A stretch of DNA of 64,000 nt, taken from assembly GCA_018366035.1 (NCBI GenBank), contig JAGZIW010000005.1:52923-116922 (forward strand), in the 5' to 3' direction. The notes beneath the pieces are model-generated. The model ran no database searches and was not told where the DNA came from. It saw only the letters and a program-made list of their open reading frames with translations. Source of the DNA: Butyricicoccus pullicaecorum. GTDB taxonomy: Bacteria > Bacillota > Clostridia > Oscillospirales > Butyricicoccaceae. Both the position numbers and the translations under genes were made by a program. Shown here one piece after another: positions 24,888-33,648 of this stretch. Within the stretch, counting starts at the first letter, position 1, and each line of letters begins with the position of its first letter.

Positions 24888-26390
24888 TTAGTGCTCGCCG
24901 AGGAATCTTGCTTTGAACGCCTCGATTGCCTTCGGGAGCGTATCCTTCACATCATCAATGGACTTTGTCTCACGGATCGAATCCAGAATCTCGCCGTGCT
25001 CTGTTTCCAAATAAGCAAAGAGTTCGTTCTGGAATTCGGCAATCTGCGCAACCGGAACATCGATCAAATACTTATTGACAACAGCATAAATAATGACAAC
25101 CTGCTTTTCAACCGTGATCGGGCTGTTCTGCGGCTGCTTGAGTACCTCAACGATGCGTTCACCCTGTGCCAGACGTGCCTTGGTGTCCGCGTCAAGGTCA
25201 GAGCCGAACTGTGAAAACGCCTGTAATTCACGATACTGTGAATATGCGAGCTTCAGAGTACCGGATACCTTCTTCATCGCCTTGATCTGCGCATTGCCGC
25301 CAACACGGGATACCGAAATACCCGGGTTGACCGCCGGACGGATACCCATATTGAACAGTTCGGTTTCGAGGAAGATCTGACCGTCTGTAATAGAAATAAC
25401 GTTAGTCGGAATATAAGCCGAAACGTCACCGGCCTGTGTCTCGATAATCGGCAGCGCGGTCAGAGAACCGCCGTTCTGGATATTTGCTGCGCGTTCAAGC
25501 AGACGGGAATGCAGATAGAATACATCGCCCGGGTATGCCTCACGTCCGGGCGGACGATGAAGCAGCAGGGAAAGTGCACGGTAAGCAACCGCATGCTTGG
25601 ATAAGTCATCATAGATCACCAAAACATCTTTGCCCTTGTGCATAAAATATTCACCAATCGAGCAGCCCGAATAGGGTGCGATATATTGCAGCGGTGCAGA
25701 TTCTGACGCAGTCGCTGCAACAATGATGCTGTAATCCATAGCACCATTTGCTGCAAGAGTTTCTGCAACCTGTGCAACTGTCGATCGCTTTTGACCGATT
25801 GCAACATAAATACAGATAACACCTGTATTCTTCTGATTGATGATCGTGTCAAGACAGATGGCGGTCTTACCGGTCTGTCGGTCGCCGATGATCAGCTCAC
25901 GCTGACCGCGGCCAATCGGAATCATGGAGTCAATAGCCTTGATACCTGTCTGAAGCGGCACATTAACCGGTGTTCTCTCAATAATACCCGGAGCTGGGCT
26001 TTCGATTGGACGGGTTTCACTTGTCTCAATCGGACCCTTGCCATCAATCGGCATACCCAGTGCATCTACAACGCGGCCGAGCATTGCCTCGCCAACCGGA
26101 ACCTCTACGATACGTCCGGTACGCTTGACTGTGTCACCCTCGCGAATGTTCTGATCGGAGCCGAGCAGTACGGCACCAACCAGATCTTCCTCCAGATTCT
26201 GCGCCATACCGTACACACCGCCGTCAAATTCCAGCATCTCGCCGGACATACAGTCCTCCAGACCATGAATATGGCAGATACCATCACCAACGGATACAAC
26301 TGTACCAACATTTTCCAGCTTGATCTGGGACTGGTAATTGGTGATCTGCTGTTTAATTATCGTGCTGATTTCATCAGGGCGTAAATCCAT
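24888..26390 (-). CDS. atpA: F-type ATP synthase alpha subunit
   Basis: 500 residues, non-catalytic nucleotide-binding subunit. ATG at 26390 follows GAAGGTGA; a start 24 bases upstream lacks one and would overlap atpH. Walker A reads GDRQTGKT, the DELSEED-equivalent and arginine-finger region lies in ISVSRVGGNAQIKAMKKV. PGREAYPGDVFYLHSRLLERAA is the family signature. Standard length. Confidence 0.98.
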   Translation of the reverse strand: MDLRPDEISTIIKQQITNYQSQIKLENVGTVVSVGDGICHIHGLEDCMSGEMLEFDGGVYGMAQNLEEDLVGAVLLGSDQNIREGDTVKRTGRIVEVPVGEAMLGRVVDALGMPIDGKGPIETSETRPIESPAPGIIERTPVNVPLQTGIKAIDSMIPIGRGQRELIIGDRQTGKTAICLDTIINQKNTGVICIYVAIGQKRSTVAQVAETLAANGAMDYSIIVAATASESAPLQYIAPYSGCSIGEYFMHKGKDVLVIYDDLSKHAVAYRALSLLLHRPPGREAYPGDVFYLHSRLLERAANIQNGGSLTALPIIETQAGDVSAYIPTNVISITDGQIFLETELFNMGIRPAVNPGISVSRVGGNAQIKAMKKVSGTLKLAYSQYRELQAFSQFGSDLDADTKARLAQGERIVEVLKQPQNSPITVEKQVVIIYAVVNKYLIDVPVAQIAEFQNELFAYLETEHGEILDSIRETKSIDDVKDTLPKAIEAFKARFLGEH

Positions 26391-26406
26391 GAAGTCACCT
26401 TCTTTC

Positions 26407-26958
26407 TTACGCAATTATTTGACCCAGTGAAGCCGCAATACCGGACAGGCGCGACTTTATCGTGTCATCGATCTGCTTGTTCTCGATGCGCACAAGTACG
26501 CCGCCCAGCACGTCAGCACTGACCTCATTTTTAAGGACAATCTGCTTGCCGGTTACACTGGTCATCTTATCTTGTAGTTTTTTCATCTGTTCGTCTGTTA
26601 GTGCAACTGCTGTAATTGCAGTCACCGCGCACATACCAGCTTCCAGATAATAGAAATCCCGATACGCCACAGCCATCTCATGAATCAGTCCAATTCTGCG
26701 CTTTTCTGTTAAAAGCAGCAGAAAATTGAGCAGATAGAGATGTACCTGATTTTCAAACACCGCTCGAAGAGTTTGTCTTTTATCCTCCAGCGAAATAGAT
26801 GGCGTAGTTAGGACTTTGAGGTAATCTGGGTATGCGGAAAAAATCTCCGACACTTCACCCAGTGCCTCACACATGTCAGCGGCAAGCCCCTCTGCCTTTG
26901 CCACTTCATATAAGGACAGCGCATAGCGCTCACTGACAACGGTTGCCACAGCGCTCAC
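26407..26958 (-). CDS. atpH: F-type ATP synthase delta subunit
   Basis: 183 residues (OSCP family), joins the peripheral stalk to the alpha/beta hexamer. N-terminal ERYALSLYEVAKAEG and C-terminal DADVLGGVLVRI-type motif (VSADVLGGVLVRIENKQIDDTIKSRL) match the family. The start is GTG at 26958, overlapping the atpF stop as GTGA; a second GTG three codons later (26949) has equally good ribosome binding spacing, so the start is uncertain by three residues. Confidence 0.94.
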   Translation of the reverse strand: MSAVATVVSERYALSLYEVAKAEGLAADMCEALGEVSEIFSAYPDYLKVLTTPSISLEDKRQTLRAVFENQVHLYLLNFLLLLTEKRRIGLIHEMAVAYRDFYYLEAGMCAVTAITAVALTDEQMKKLQDKMTSVTGKQIVLKNEVSADVLGGVLVRIENKQIDDTIKSRLSGIAASLGQIIA

Positions 26959-27455
26959 CCTACCTTATCAATGAAATCATCGATCAAACGCTTATGATCC
27001 TCTGGATTTACCTCACGCTCGACTACCTTCGAGGCAATCAGCATGGACAGACCCGCGATTTCATCTTTCATTTGATTCATTGCCTTCTTACGTTCCTGCT
27101 CAATGCTTTCTTCTGCACGCTGTTTTGCAGCGGCAGCCTCATGATTCGCCTGCTCGACGATATCTTCCGCGCGCTTTTCTGCGCGCTTCTGCGCATTGGA
27201 TACGATTTCAGCTGCTTCCTGCTTTGCATTTGCAATCGAAGCGGTATAATCGCGCTTCATTGCCTCTGCTTCGCGGCGGTCGGTCTCTGCATGAGTATAC
27301 AGTTCGCGAACCTCCTGCTCACGTGCTGCAAGCATTTTACGCAGCGGCTTGTACAGGAAGCGCTTGATGATGAGAAACGTAATCAGTGTGTTACAGATTG
27401 TAACAAACAGTGACCACAAATTGAGGTCAACAAACGCTCTTGTCAATTCTTCCAC
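26955..27455 (-). CDS. atpF: F-type ATP synthase b subunit
   Basis: 166 residues, peripheral stalk. One N-terminal membrane helix (LFVTICNTLITFLIIKRFLY) is followed by KPLRKMLAAREQEV and a long charged coiled coil rich in Ala, Glu, Arg. GTG start at 27455, 7 bases after AGGAGG. Overlaps atpH by 4 bp. Confidence 0.95.
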   Translation of the reverse strand: MEELTRAFVDLNLWSLFVTICNTLITFLIIKRFLYKPLRKMLAAREQEVRELYTHAETDRREAEAMKRDYTASIANAKQEAAEIVSNAQKRAEKRAEDIVEQANHEAAAAKQRAEESIEQERKKAMNQMKDEIAGLSMLIASKVVEREVNPEDHKRLIDDFIDKVG

Positions 27456-27509
27456 TGGTTTTCCTCCTTCCGAAATGGAAGTTTCGGTCTTTTACACACC
27501 CGTTATCAA

Positions 27510-27767
27510 TCAAACCTTGTTGAGAAGCGGGTTTGCAAAGAGCAGAATCAGTGCAATAACCAGTGCGTAAATACCAGTAGACTCGGCCATTGCGATACCC
27601 ATAATCATGGTACGGGTAACATCAGACTGTGCTTCTGGCTGACGTGCGATTGCGGAGCAGGCCTGACCTGCAACATAACCCTCACCAATACCGGGGCCAA
27701 GACCTGCGATCATTGCCATTCCGGCGCCCAGAGCGGACATACCTGCTACAAATGCTTTCGGATCCAT
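27510..27767 (-). CDS. atpE: F-type ATP synthase c subunit, sodium-type ion site
   Basis: 85 residues, two membrane helices joined by the RQPE loop (residues 42-45), the rotor ring monomer. The ion-binding glutamate is E62 in AESTGIYALV. S63, T64 and Y67 beside it match the Na+ ligand set known from Ilyobacter tartaricus. At the partner position in helix 1, where that protein has Gln32, this one has Glu29 (GPGIGEGYVAG). This two-carboxylate arrangement is known from the Na+-driven ring of Fusobacterium nucleatum. Na+ coupling is therefore likely but unproven. Good ribosome binding site AGGAGG upstream. Confidence 0.96.
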   Translation of the reverse strand: MDPKAFVAGMSALGAGMAMIAGLGPGIGEGYVAGQACSAIARQPEAQSDVTRTMIMGIAMAESTGIYALVIALILLFANPLLNKV

Positions 27768-27847
27768 AAACTTTATTTCCTCCTAAAGATGTTTTTCTCA
27801 GAACCATAGACAAAGATGGTCTGTTCACAAAATTTGAAGTGCGTATT

Positions 27848-28570
27848 TTACGCTTCCCGTGCTGAACCGACATATGCCATAGTCAGCATGCTGAAAATAA
27901 ATGCCTGAATACAAGCCGAGAACAAATCGAAATACAGGGACAACACGCCCGGGATACCGATTTGCAACAGCGGGATCGGCAGATGAATGGCGCTTGACAG
28001 CGCACCAAGCGCACCAAGCAGCAAAGTCGTAATGACCATACCACCTGCAATGTTACCAAAATGACGGAAGCTCATGGAGATTGGTGTTGCAATTTCGCTC
28101 AAAATATTCAGCGGCAGCATGACCGGAATCGGCTCCAAGAAGCCCTTCAGATAACCGCCAACACCCTTGTAACGCAGATTTGTATAAACGATGAGCACAA
28201 ATGTCATGAGCGCCCAACCCAATGTCGTATTGAGGTCTGCTGTGACCGAGCGCAGCCCGATCAGCGATACCAGCGTACCCAACACCGAGGACAGCATCAG
28301 CGTCATAATATAAGGAGCATATTTCTCACAGCCCTTGCCCATATTCTGCTCAATCAACCCATCAAGCATCTGAACAGCCTTTTCAATCAAGGCCTGCTTT
28401 CCTTTTGGTATCTTTTGCAGATTATGGGTAAAGAAAATGCACAAGCCCAAAATAATCAGCATCACAATCCATGCATTGACCATTGTTTCGGTAATAAAAA
28501 TTTTTCCAAAAAGCGGAAGGGAAAAATCAGCTTCCCACAAAATTCGAGCACCAGTAATATTGGTGTCCAT
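27848..28570 (-). CDS. atpB: F-type ATP synthase a subunit
   Basis: 240 residues, five to six membrane helices, forms the ion channels beside the c ring. The essential arginine is in SFRHFGNIAGG, and a conserved helix containing QAFIFSMLTMAYVGSA ends the protein. It lies 80 bp before atpE and directly after the AtpI-like gene (1 bp between stop and start). Confidence 0.95.
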   Translation of the reverse strand: MDTNITGARILWEADFSLPLFGKIFITETMVNAWIVMLIILGLCIFFTHNLQKIPKGKQALIEKAVQMLDGLIEQNMGKGCEKYAPYIMTLMLSSVLGTLVSLIGLRSVTADLNTTLGWALMTFVLIVYTNLRYKGVGGYLKGFLEPIPVMLPLNILSEIATPISMSFRHFGNIAGGMVITTLLLGALGALSSAIHLPIPLLQIGIPGVLSLYFDLFSACIQAFIFSMLTMAYVGSAREA

Positions 28571-28960
28571 TTACAGTTCCCCTCCTTTCTTTAAGAAGTG
28601 CAAAATCATCAGAGTGATTTTGGGTGAAAAAAGCGTTAAGACAGCGGCAGGCATATTGACCCAGTCTGTTAGGATCAGTGCAATCAAAAACACAGCTGTC
28701 ATGCTATATCGCACAGCATAAGAACGTGTAATGATTTTGCTTGCACGTGCGGGATCTCCCTGCCAGACTGCACGCACTGCACTTCGGCTCATCAGATAAA
28801 AGCTCCAGAGCGCAAATGCCGTGCCGGATACGATTCCGCCTGCGACCTGCATAACGGGCTGTCCCAAGAGTACGAGCACGCCAAACAGAATGAGGGCAAT
28901 CGGAATCACGCCTTTGGTCAGCCGCCGCAGCTCTTCTTTTGCAATGGCATAATCAAGCAT
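28571..28960 (-). CDS. ATP synthase subunit I (AtpI-like)
   Basis: 129 residues with four predicted membrane helices (for example VIPIALILFGVLVLLG and VAGGIVSGTAFALWSFYL). ATG at 28960 is used as it follows AGGAGGACAAAG. It overlaps the upstream AtpZ-like gene by 8 bp and abuts atpB. Small AtpI proteins are found in this place in many atp operons and help c-ring assembly or Mg2+ supply; the exact role varies. Confidence 0.82.
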   Translation of the reverse strand: MLDYAIAKEELRRLTKGVIPIALILFGVLVLLGQPVMQVAGGIVSGTAFALWSFYLMSRSAVRAVWQGDPARASKIITRSYAVRYSMTAVFLIALILTDWVNMPAAVLTLFSPKITLMILHFLKKGGEL

Positions 28961-29201
28961 CTTTGTCCTCCTGCTCTTGTGCATCTATTTGTAAGAGACG
29001 CACAACCTTAAGAAAGGATACCGCAGAGCCGCCAAGTCCCAGAAAAATCGCGGGAATCACAACCCAGCTGCCTAACGAAAAATACTCAGAAAGCCAATAT
29101 GCCACCACTGTGCACAGCACAACCGGTGTAATCATTGCAAATCCCAATTGCCCTGCTACTGCTACCCAATGCCATAGAGTACGCTTTTTTGTGGTACGCA
29201 T
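28953..29201 (-). CDS. AtpZ/AtpI-like small membrane protein
   Basis: 82 residues with two predicted helices (GFAMITPVVLCTVVAYWLSEYF and VVIPAIFLGLGGSAVSFLKVV) and an acidic C-terminus. Conserved Gly and Pro in these helices fit the family annotated as F0F1 subunit of Ca2+/Mg2+ transport type (AtpZ). It is the first gene of the atp operon. Confidence 0.8.
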   Translation of the reverse strand: MRTTKKRTLWHWVAVAGQLGFAMITPVVLCTVVAYWLSEYFSLGSWVVIPAIFLGLGGSAVSFLKVVRLLQIDAQEQEDKDA

Positions 29202-29268
29202 GTATGCATTGCGCCACCTTTCTCAACCACACAGATGCCTCGATATCTCTACCGATACACCTTTCATT

Positions 29269-29297
29269 ATTATAGCTGACTTTGACAGAAAACAAAA
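29269..29297 (-). promoter_or_regulatory. Probable promoter of the atp operon
   Basis: TATAAT at 29269-29274 on the minus strand with TTTTGT 17 bp upstream (29292-29297). The -10 box is perfect and the -35 weak. No other promoter is seen upstream of the first atp gene. Confidence 0.5.
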
Positions 29298-29355
29298 GCC
29301 CTTAATACAATAATTTTTGCACTTTATGCAAACACTATGATTTTTGACTAAAAAT

Positions 29356-29384
29356 ATTGACGCAATCTTGTCGATTGCGTCAAT
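29356..29384 (-). terminator. Stem-loop downstream of the P-loop gene
   Basis: ATTGACGCAATC, 5-base loop, GATTGCGTCAAT: a 12-bp perfect stem, followed on the minus strand by ATTTTT. Likely terminator of the 136-residue gene ending at 29484, although the distance (100 bp) and modest T-run leave an operator role possible. Confidence 0.6.
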
Positions 29385-29483
29385 AAAGATTCCAATATTT
29401 AGTTATGCGCTGAAAACAGTTATTTTCCCTTTGTTTCGGCTATGTAAAGAGATTTCGCTAACTATTTTGTCATATTTTGAAAA

Positions 29484-29894
29484 TCAGAGATATTTCTTCA
29501 TGGTTTCGGTCGCCTGAATTTCTTCCTCGCTCAGTGCAACAACGAAATCTACGCTGTGTTTGGAAGCAAACGCATCTAAATCGAGCAGGAACTTCTCCGC
29601 CTCACTTGCATCTTTAGAGTCTACAATTTTGTAGAGTGCATCAATAAACACCTTTGAGATATCATAATTACCAGCGTGCATACCTGCAACGAAACCGAGC
29701 AGCGCCGGATAGCTGTCCACCGAATAATCGCTGACATTGATAAGGCGCGCATCATGTGCAACATCAAACTTCAGCTTATCGCCCTTTGCGATGCAGACAA
29801 CACTGCCTTTTTCTTCCTGTACCGCAGCATTGACGCGGTCAATGATTTCCTTTGTCTTGCCGGTTCCGGCACCGCCCATAATGAGTTTTACCAT
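29484..29894 (-). CDS. Small P-loop NTP-binding protein, unknown role
   Basis: 136 residues. The N-terminus is a Walker A loop, MVKLIMGGAGTGKTKEIID, and a hydrophobic Walker-B-like strand KVFIDAL appears at about residue 80. The remainder is alpha/beta with a Glu-rich C-terminus. It is shorter than a kinase or recombinase domain. Similar small P-loop proteins are common in Clostridia and often mislabelled PilT. Taggaggaagttact upstream gives a strong ribosome binding site. Probably monocistronic. Confidence 0.75.
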   Translation of the reverse strand: MVKLIMGGAGTGKTKEIIDRVNAAVQEEKGSVVCIAKGDKLKFDVAHDARLINVSDYSVDSYPALLGFVAGMHAGNYDISKVFIDALYKIVDSKDASEAEKFLLDLDAFASKHSVDFVVALSEEEIQATETMKKYL

Positions 29895-29968
29895 AGTAAC
29901 TTCCTCCTAGCCTAGTTCCATTCGTTCACAGAATTTTCCTGTGATCCGAACCCAATGAGGTTGTATTT

Positions 29969-29997
29969 ATGTTACCATACTCTATACAAAAAAACAA
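29969..29997 (-). promoter_or_regulatory. Possible promoter of the P-loop gene
   Basis: TTGTTT (29992-29997), 17 bp, TAACAT (29969-29974) on the minus strand. Confidence 0.45.
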
Positions 29998-30041
29998 CTG
30001 TTGTCCCATGATTTTTTAGCAGATTGCAAAATTTTTCTTTA

Positions 30042-31190
30042 TCATCGTGCGCTGCTGCTTGTTGCTGCCCTGCAAAAAGAGCCCAGAACGTCCCAAAAGC
30101 TCTGCCGTTCCACATCTACCCCTGCGCACAGTGCAATTTCACGCAGCACCTCTCCCTGTTCATCGGTTACACGTGCCGTTCCGATCTGTTCTCCCTTTGT
30201 CACGGGTGCATTGATCTGCTCTGGTCGCTCATACGACATGGTAATGCCTTCGATCCGCTCTTTTTCAATTGTGATACTGTCCGGCGCATCACAGACGACC
30301 GGCACACTCTCCTGCGTCCCCAAAACAACTGGCAAATCTGTACAGGCTGCGGATATGTCCGGCGTATAGGCTGCAAAATTTGCAAATCCATAATTGAGCA
30401 GTTGACTTGCGTCCGCCGTTCTGGCGTCCTTATCCGGTGCCGCCATGACAACCGCAATCAGCCGAAGCCCTTCCCGCTCGGCTGCCGCAGAAATACAAAA
30501 GCCTGCTTCTGAGATATATCCGGTTTTGAGTCCAATCATACCATCATACTTTTTGAGCATCTTATTGGTATTGGCAAGCCCAAACTGTCCATTTCGAATG
30601 GTATCCATCCAAATACTGGTGTAATCAATGATTTTCGGATGTTTGAGCAGCTCCACTGAGATCAGAGCCAGATCATGTGCTGTTGTCAGCGTTTTCTGAC
30701 CACCCGTATCCAGTCCATTGGCGTTTACAAAGGTTGTTCCTGTGCACCCAATCTCCTTTGCTCGGGTATTCATCAGTTCTACAAAGGCTTCCTCACTTCC
30801 CGCCAAATGCTCTGCCATGGCAACTGCACAGTCATTGGCAGACCCTACTGCAATGGCTTTGAGCATTTCGTCTACGGTCAGCTGTTCTCCCTCCTTGAGC
30901 CAAATCTGCGTGCCGCCCATAGAGGCTGCATAAGCAGAACCCGTCACAAGATCGGTAAGCTTGAGCTTTCCGCTGTCAATTGCCTCCATGGTCAGCAGCA
31001 TTGTCATAATTTTTGTAACAGACGCAGGCTGTAACTGTTCGTCCTCATGATATCCATATAAGGCCGTTCCATCTGCGGCATATAACGCTGCGGATTTTGA
31101 CTTGAGTCCTCCCATTTCCGGCAGTGCCGATGCCTGCCCGCACAGCATAGCCGTGCACATCAAAATACCAAACCATCGTTTCCAATTCAT
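30042..31190 (-). CDS. dacF: D-alanyl-D-alanine carboxypeptidase (PBP5/DacF type)
   Basis: 382 residues, serine peptidase family S11. Signal peptide MNWKRWFGILMCTAMLCGQASA. The three active-site motifs are present: SVTK (nucleophile Ser) near residue 58, SAND (SxN) near 120, and KTG in GLKTGYISEAG near 220. A C-terminal domain (from about 270) should place it at the membrane; a clear amphipathic anchor is not obvious, the end is RAATSSSAR. It trims the terminal D-Ala of stem peptides. Divergent from aroQ. Symbol is by similarity; several paralogues exist in Clostridia. Confidence 0.9.
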   Translation of the reverse strand: MNWKRWFGILMCTAMLCGQASALPEMGGLKSKSAALYAADGTALYGYHEDEQLQPASVTKIMTMLLTMEAIDSGKLKLTDLVTGSAYAASMGGTQIWLKEGEQLTVDEMLKAIAVGSANDCAVAMAEHLAGSEEAFVELMNTRAKEIGCTGTTFVNANGLDTGGQKTLTTAHDLALISVELLKHPKIIDYTSIWMDTIRNGQFGLANTNKMLKKYDGMIGLKTGYISEAGFCISAAAEREGLRLIAVVMAAPDKDARTADASQLLNYGFANFAAYTPDISAACTDLPVVLGTQESVPVVCDAPDSITIEKERIEGITMSYERPEQINAPVTKGEQIGTARVTDEQGEVLREIALCAGVDVERQSFWDVLGSFCRAATSSSAR

Positions 31191-31245
31191 TGCTTCCCCG
31201 CCTCCTTATATCCATCTTATGCAAAGGCCAAATCCAGTATGCTTA

Positions 31246-31274
31246 TTGACAGCACACCGGAGGCAGGATATTAT
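31246..31274 (+). promoter_or_regulatory. Promoter of aroQ-peptidase operon
   Basis: TTGACA (31246-31251), 17 bp, TATTAT (31269-31274). The 5' leader of about 145 bases before aroQ is longer than usual and contains no recognised riboswitch. Confidence 0.7.
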
Positions 31275-31423
31275 ACTATTGGTAGCTTATTCTTTTTCAT
31301 AAACTTCTACCAAAACCGTTGTATGCTCTGCGCTATCATCGCATATTTTCCCTGCTGATTATTGTTGCTGTGATGCGTTTTTTGATGGAGCCCAAACTAC
31401 CATTCTAAACGGAGGCTGTTCTA

Positions 31424-31858
31424 ATGAAAAAAATTTTGCTCATTCACGGACCCAACTTGAACCTGCTTGGCGAGCGGGAGCCGGCGATCTATGGACGCGA
31501 CACGATGGCATCGATCAATGTAGAGGTCATTGAAAAGTGCCGCAAAAACGGTATGGACTGTACCGTATTCCAGTCCAATACAGAGGGGGCAATCATCGAC
31601 CGTATTCATGCAGCACAGGGCGACTGTGATGCCATCATTCTCAATGCAGGGGCATATACACACTATTCCATTGCCATTCGTGATGCCATTGCCGCCGTTC
31701 GTCTGCCGGTTGTCGAGGTGCATCTGTCCAATGTACATGCACGTGAAGAATTTCGCCACACCTCGGTCATTGCACCTGTATGTGCAGGTATGATTGCCGG
31801 ATTTGGAAAAAATAGTTATCTGTTAGCAGTTGATGCAGTAAAGGAGTTGCTCGTATGA
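31424..31858 (+). CDS. aroQ: 3-dehydroquinate dehydratase, type II
   Basis: 144 residues, the usual size of the dodecameric type II enzyme of the shikimate pathway. KKILLIHGPNLNLLGEREPAIYG at the N-terminus carries the mobile-loop arginine and the catalytic tyrosine. QSNTEGAIIDRIHAA and INAGAYTHYSIAIRDA-type motifs (here LNAGAYTHYS) and VEVHLSNVHAREEFRH complete the signature. GGAGG precedes the start. It overlaps the following peptidase gene by 4 bp (ATGA). Confidence 0.96.
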   Translation: MKKILLIHGPNLNLLGEREPAIYGRDTMASINVEVIEKCRKNGMDCTVFQSNTEGAIIDRIHAAQGDCDAIILNAGAYTHYSIAIRDAIAAVRLPVVEVHLSNVHAREEFRHTSVIAPVCAGMIAGFGKNSYLLAVDAVKELLV

Positions 31859-32919
31859 AAATAGAAAAAATTCGCAAAGCACTTGCAGCACGTGGATTCG
31901 ATGCCATCGTGCTCACTGACCGTAGAAACCGTCTCTATGCAACCGGCTTTCCTTCGACCGCCGGAACGGTATATATTTCTCAAAACCAAGCTGTGTTCTA
32001 CACTGACTGCCGCTATATAGAGGCTGCACGTGCTGGTGCCAAAGGTGTTGAAGTGCGTGAAATCGAGGTGGGCCGTTCCTATTCCGGCGTTATCAACGCG
32101 CTCATTGCAGAGGATCACGCGCATATCGTTGCGCTGGAAGATGACTGTCTGACCCATGCCGACTACACAAGCTGGTCGGACAATATAAAGGCAGAGGCTG
32201 TGCCGCAGAGCGGTCTGATGGCAGAGCTTCGCACCATAAAAAGTGCAGATGAACTGGAAAAAATCATTGCTGCCCAGCGCATTGCGGAAACTGCGCTGGA
32301 AGAGGTTCTCAATGATATTCGTCCCGATGTTACCGAACGGGAAATTGCTGCCAGACTGACCTATCTGATGCTGCATCATGGTGCAGAAAATATGTCCTTT
32401 GACCCAATTGTTGTCTCAGGCGCCAATTCCTCAAAGCCACACGGTGTCCCGTCCGACAAGCGTATTGCATCTGGCGATTTTGTGACCATGGACTTTGGCT
32501 GTATTTATGAAGGATATTGCTCGGATATGACACGTACTGTTGCGGTTGGCAGTGCAACCGATGAAATGTGTCAGGTATATGAAACCGTACTCAACGCCCA
32601 GCTTGCAGGTATCCAGCTTGCAAAGGCAGGCGTAACCGGACGCGCAGTAGACGCCGCCGGACGGCAGCTCATCACCGACGCCGGATATGGGGAGTACTTT
32701 GGACATGGCTTTGGGCATGGCGTAGGTCTGCTCATTCACGAAGCCCCAACGGTTGCCGCGCGCAATGATAAGCCCATGCCAGCCGGTGCAGTCGTAACCG
32801 CTGAGCCCGGAATCTATCTGCCCGGAAAGTTTGGTGTGCGCATTGAGGATATGCTGTATCTCACTGAGGACGGCAACCAAAATTTAACCTGCGCCCCCAA
32901 GAGTCTTTTAATTCTATAA
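31855..32919 (+). CDS. Xaa-Pro peptidase (M24 family)
   Basis: 354 residues, creatinase-like N-terminal domain plus a pita-bread M24 catalytic domain. Metal ligands are seen in order: D in TMDFGCIYEGY, D in CSDMTRT, H in FGHGFGHGVGLLIHEAP, E in TAEPGIY and E in VRIEDMLYL. The catalytic domain is typical of aminopeptidase P or prolidase (PepP/PepQ), which release residues before proline. Pairing with aroQ is common in Clostridia (followed by efp in many, not here). Confidence 0.93.
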   Translation: MKIEKIRKALAARGFDAIVLTDRRNRLYATGFPSTAGTVYISQNQAVFYTDCRYIEAARAGAKGVEVREIEVGRSYSGVINALIAEDHAHIVALEDDCLTHADYTSWSDNIKAEAVPQSGLMAELRTIKSADELEKIIAAQRIAETALEEVLNDIRPDVTEREIAARLTYLMLHHGAENMSFDPIVVSGANSSKPHGVPSDKRIASGDFVTMDFGCIYEGYCSDMTRTVAVGSATDEMCQVYETVLNAQLAGIQLAKAGVTGRAVDAAGRQLITDAGYGEYFGHGFGHGVGLLIHEAPTVAARNDKPMPAGAVVTAEPGIYLPGKFGVRIEDMLYLTEDGNQNLTCAPKSLLIL

Positions 32920-32928
32920 TGGCAAACG

Positions 32929-32958
32929 AAAGGGAGAGGACAGCTGTTCTCTCCCTTT
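32929..32958 (+). terminator. Terminator of aroQ-peptidase operon
   Basis: AAAGGGAGAG, GACAGCTGTT, CTCTCCCTTT. 10-bp stem; the T-run is short. Confidence 0.65.
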
Positions 32959-33033
32959 GATATTTCAAGGCACAATGCACATGATTCCGTCATCATTCAT
33001 AAATATATTTCCACGAATTGTACAATATATCTA

Positions 33034-33061
33034 TTGCAAAATATATATGACCAATTATACT
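33034..33061 (+). promoter_or_regulatory. Promoter of the 104-residue membrane protein gene
   Basis: TTGCAA (33034-33039), 16 bp, TATACT (33056-33061). Confidence 0.6.
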
Positions 33062-33147
33062 GTAAACATATCTATTATCAGGCTTTTCCGTATTATTGCG
33101 CGTAAAAGCAAAACTTTCAACAGTTCTATCGACAGGAGGTATTTTCT

Positions 33148-33462
33148 ATGAAAATAAGCTATTGGATTGGTCTGTTCCTGCCATTCATATTGCTGTGGTG
33201 GATTGCATCTGACAGTCAATACCTTTATCCGAATTTGGGTGTCGTGATTTTATTTCTTGCATACGCCTCAGCGGTACATGAACTATGCTCCCATCTTCCA
33301 AAATCTCAAGTCTATGCGCAAATCCTCTTGCGGCTCCTCAGCGCCGCAGCCGCTCTATGGTACTTCCATCTGGCCGGACTTTGCATGGCAGCTGTCCTTG
33401 TGATTGCAATTGCATTTACAATATGGGATTTCTATCAGGTTGCAAATCGCGCCAATCCGTAG
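33148..33462 (+). CDS. Small membrane protein, unknown
   Basis: 104 residues, three to four predicted helices (WIGLFLPFILLWWIASD, LGVVILFLAYASAVHEL, IAIAFTIWDFYQVA). Begins MKISYWIGLF. ACAGGAGG is well placed. No recognised domain. It is a single gene with its own promoter, at the start of an AT-rich patch. Confidence 0.7.
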   Translation: MKISYWIGLFLPFILLWWIASDSQYLYPNLGVVILFLAYASAVHELCSHLPKSQVYAQILLRLLSAAAALWYFHLAGLCMAAVLVIAIAFTIWDFYQVANRANP

Positions 33463-33515
33463 CTGAGCCAGTAAACCATATGTATTCGTTTTTTCTTTTA
33501 ATTTCACAATAAGTA

Positions 33516-33544
33516 TTGACTTAATAAATTTTATATGATATAAT
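33516..33544 (+). promoter_or_regulatory. Promoter of the secreted 175-residue protein
   Basis: TTGACT (33516-33521), 17 bp, TATAAT (33539-33544). About 100 bases of AT-rich leader follow before the start codon. Confidence 0.75.
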
Positions 33545-33648
33545 TGCGTAAATTTAAAATTATTATAAAAGGATGTGATTCCGTTGGTTTATATTTTTTC
33601 TCTGTAACACCTATAATCATCAGCCTTATGTTTGAAAAGGAATAATAT

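Noticed and set aside
29356..29384. 12-bp inverted repeat as an operator for the atp operon
   Set aside because: It lies upstream of the weak atp promoter and is followed by T residues on the minus strand, so terminator of the P-loop gene is the simpler reading.
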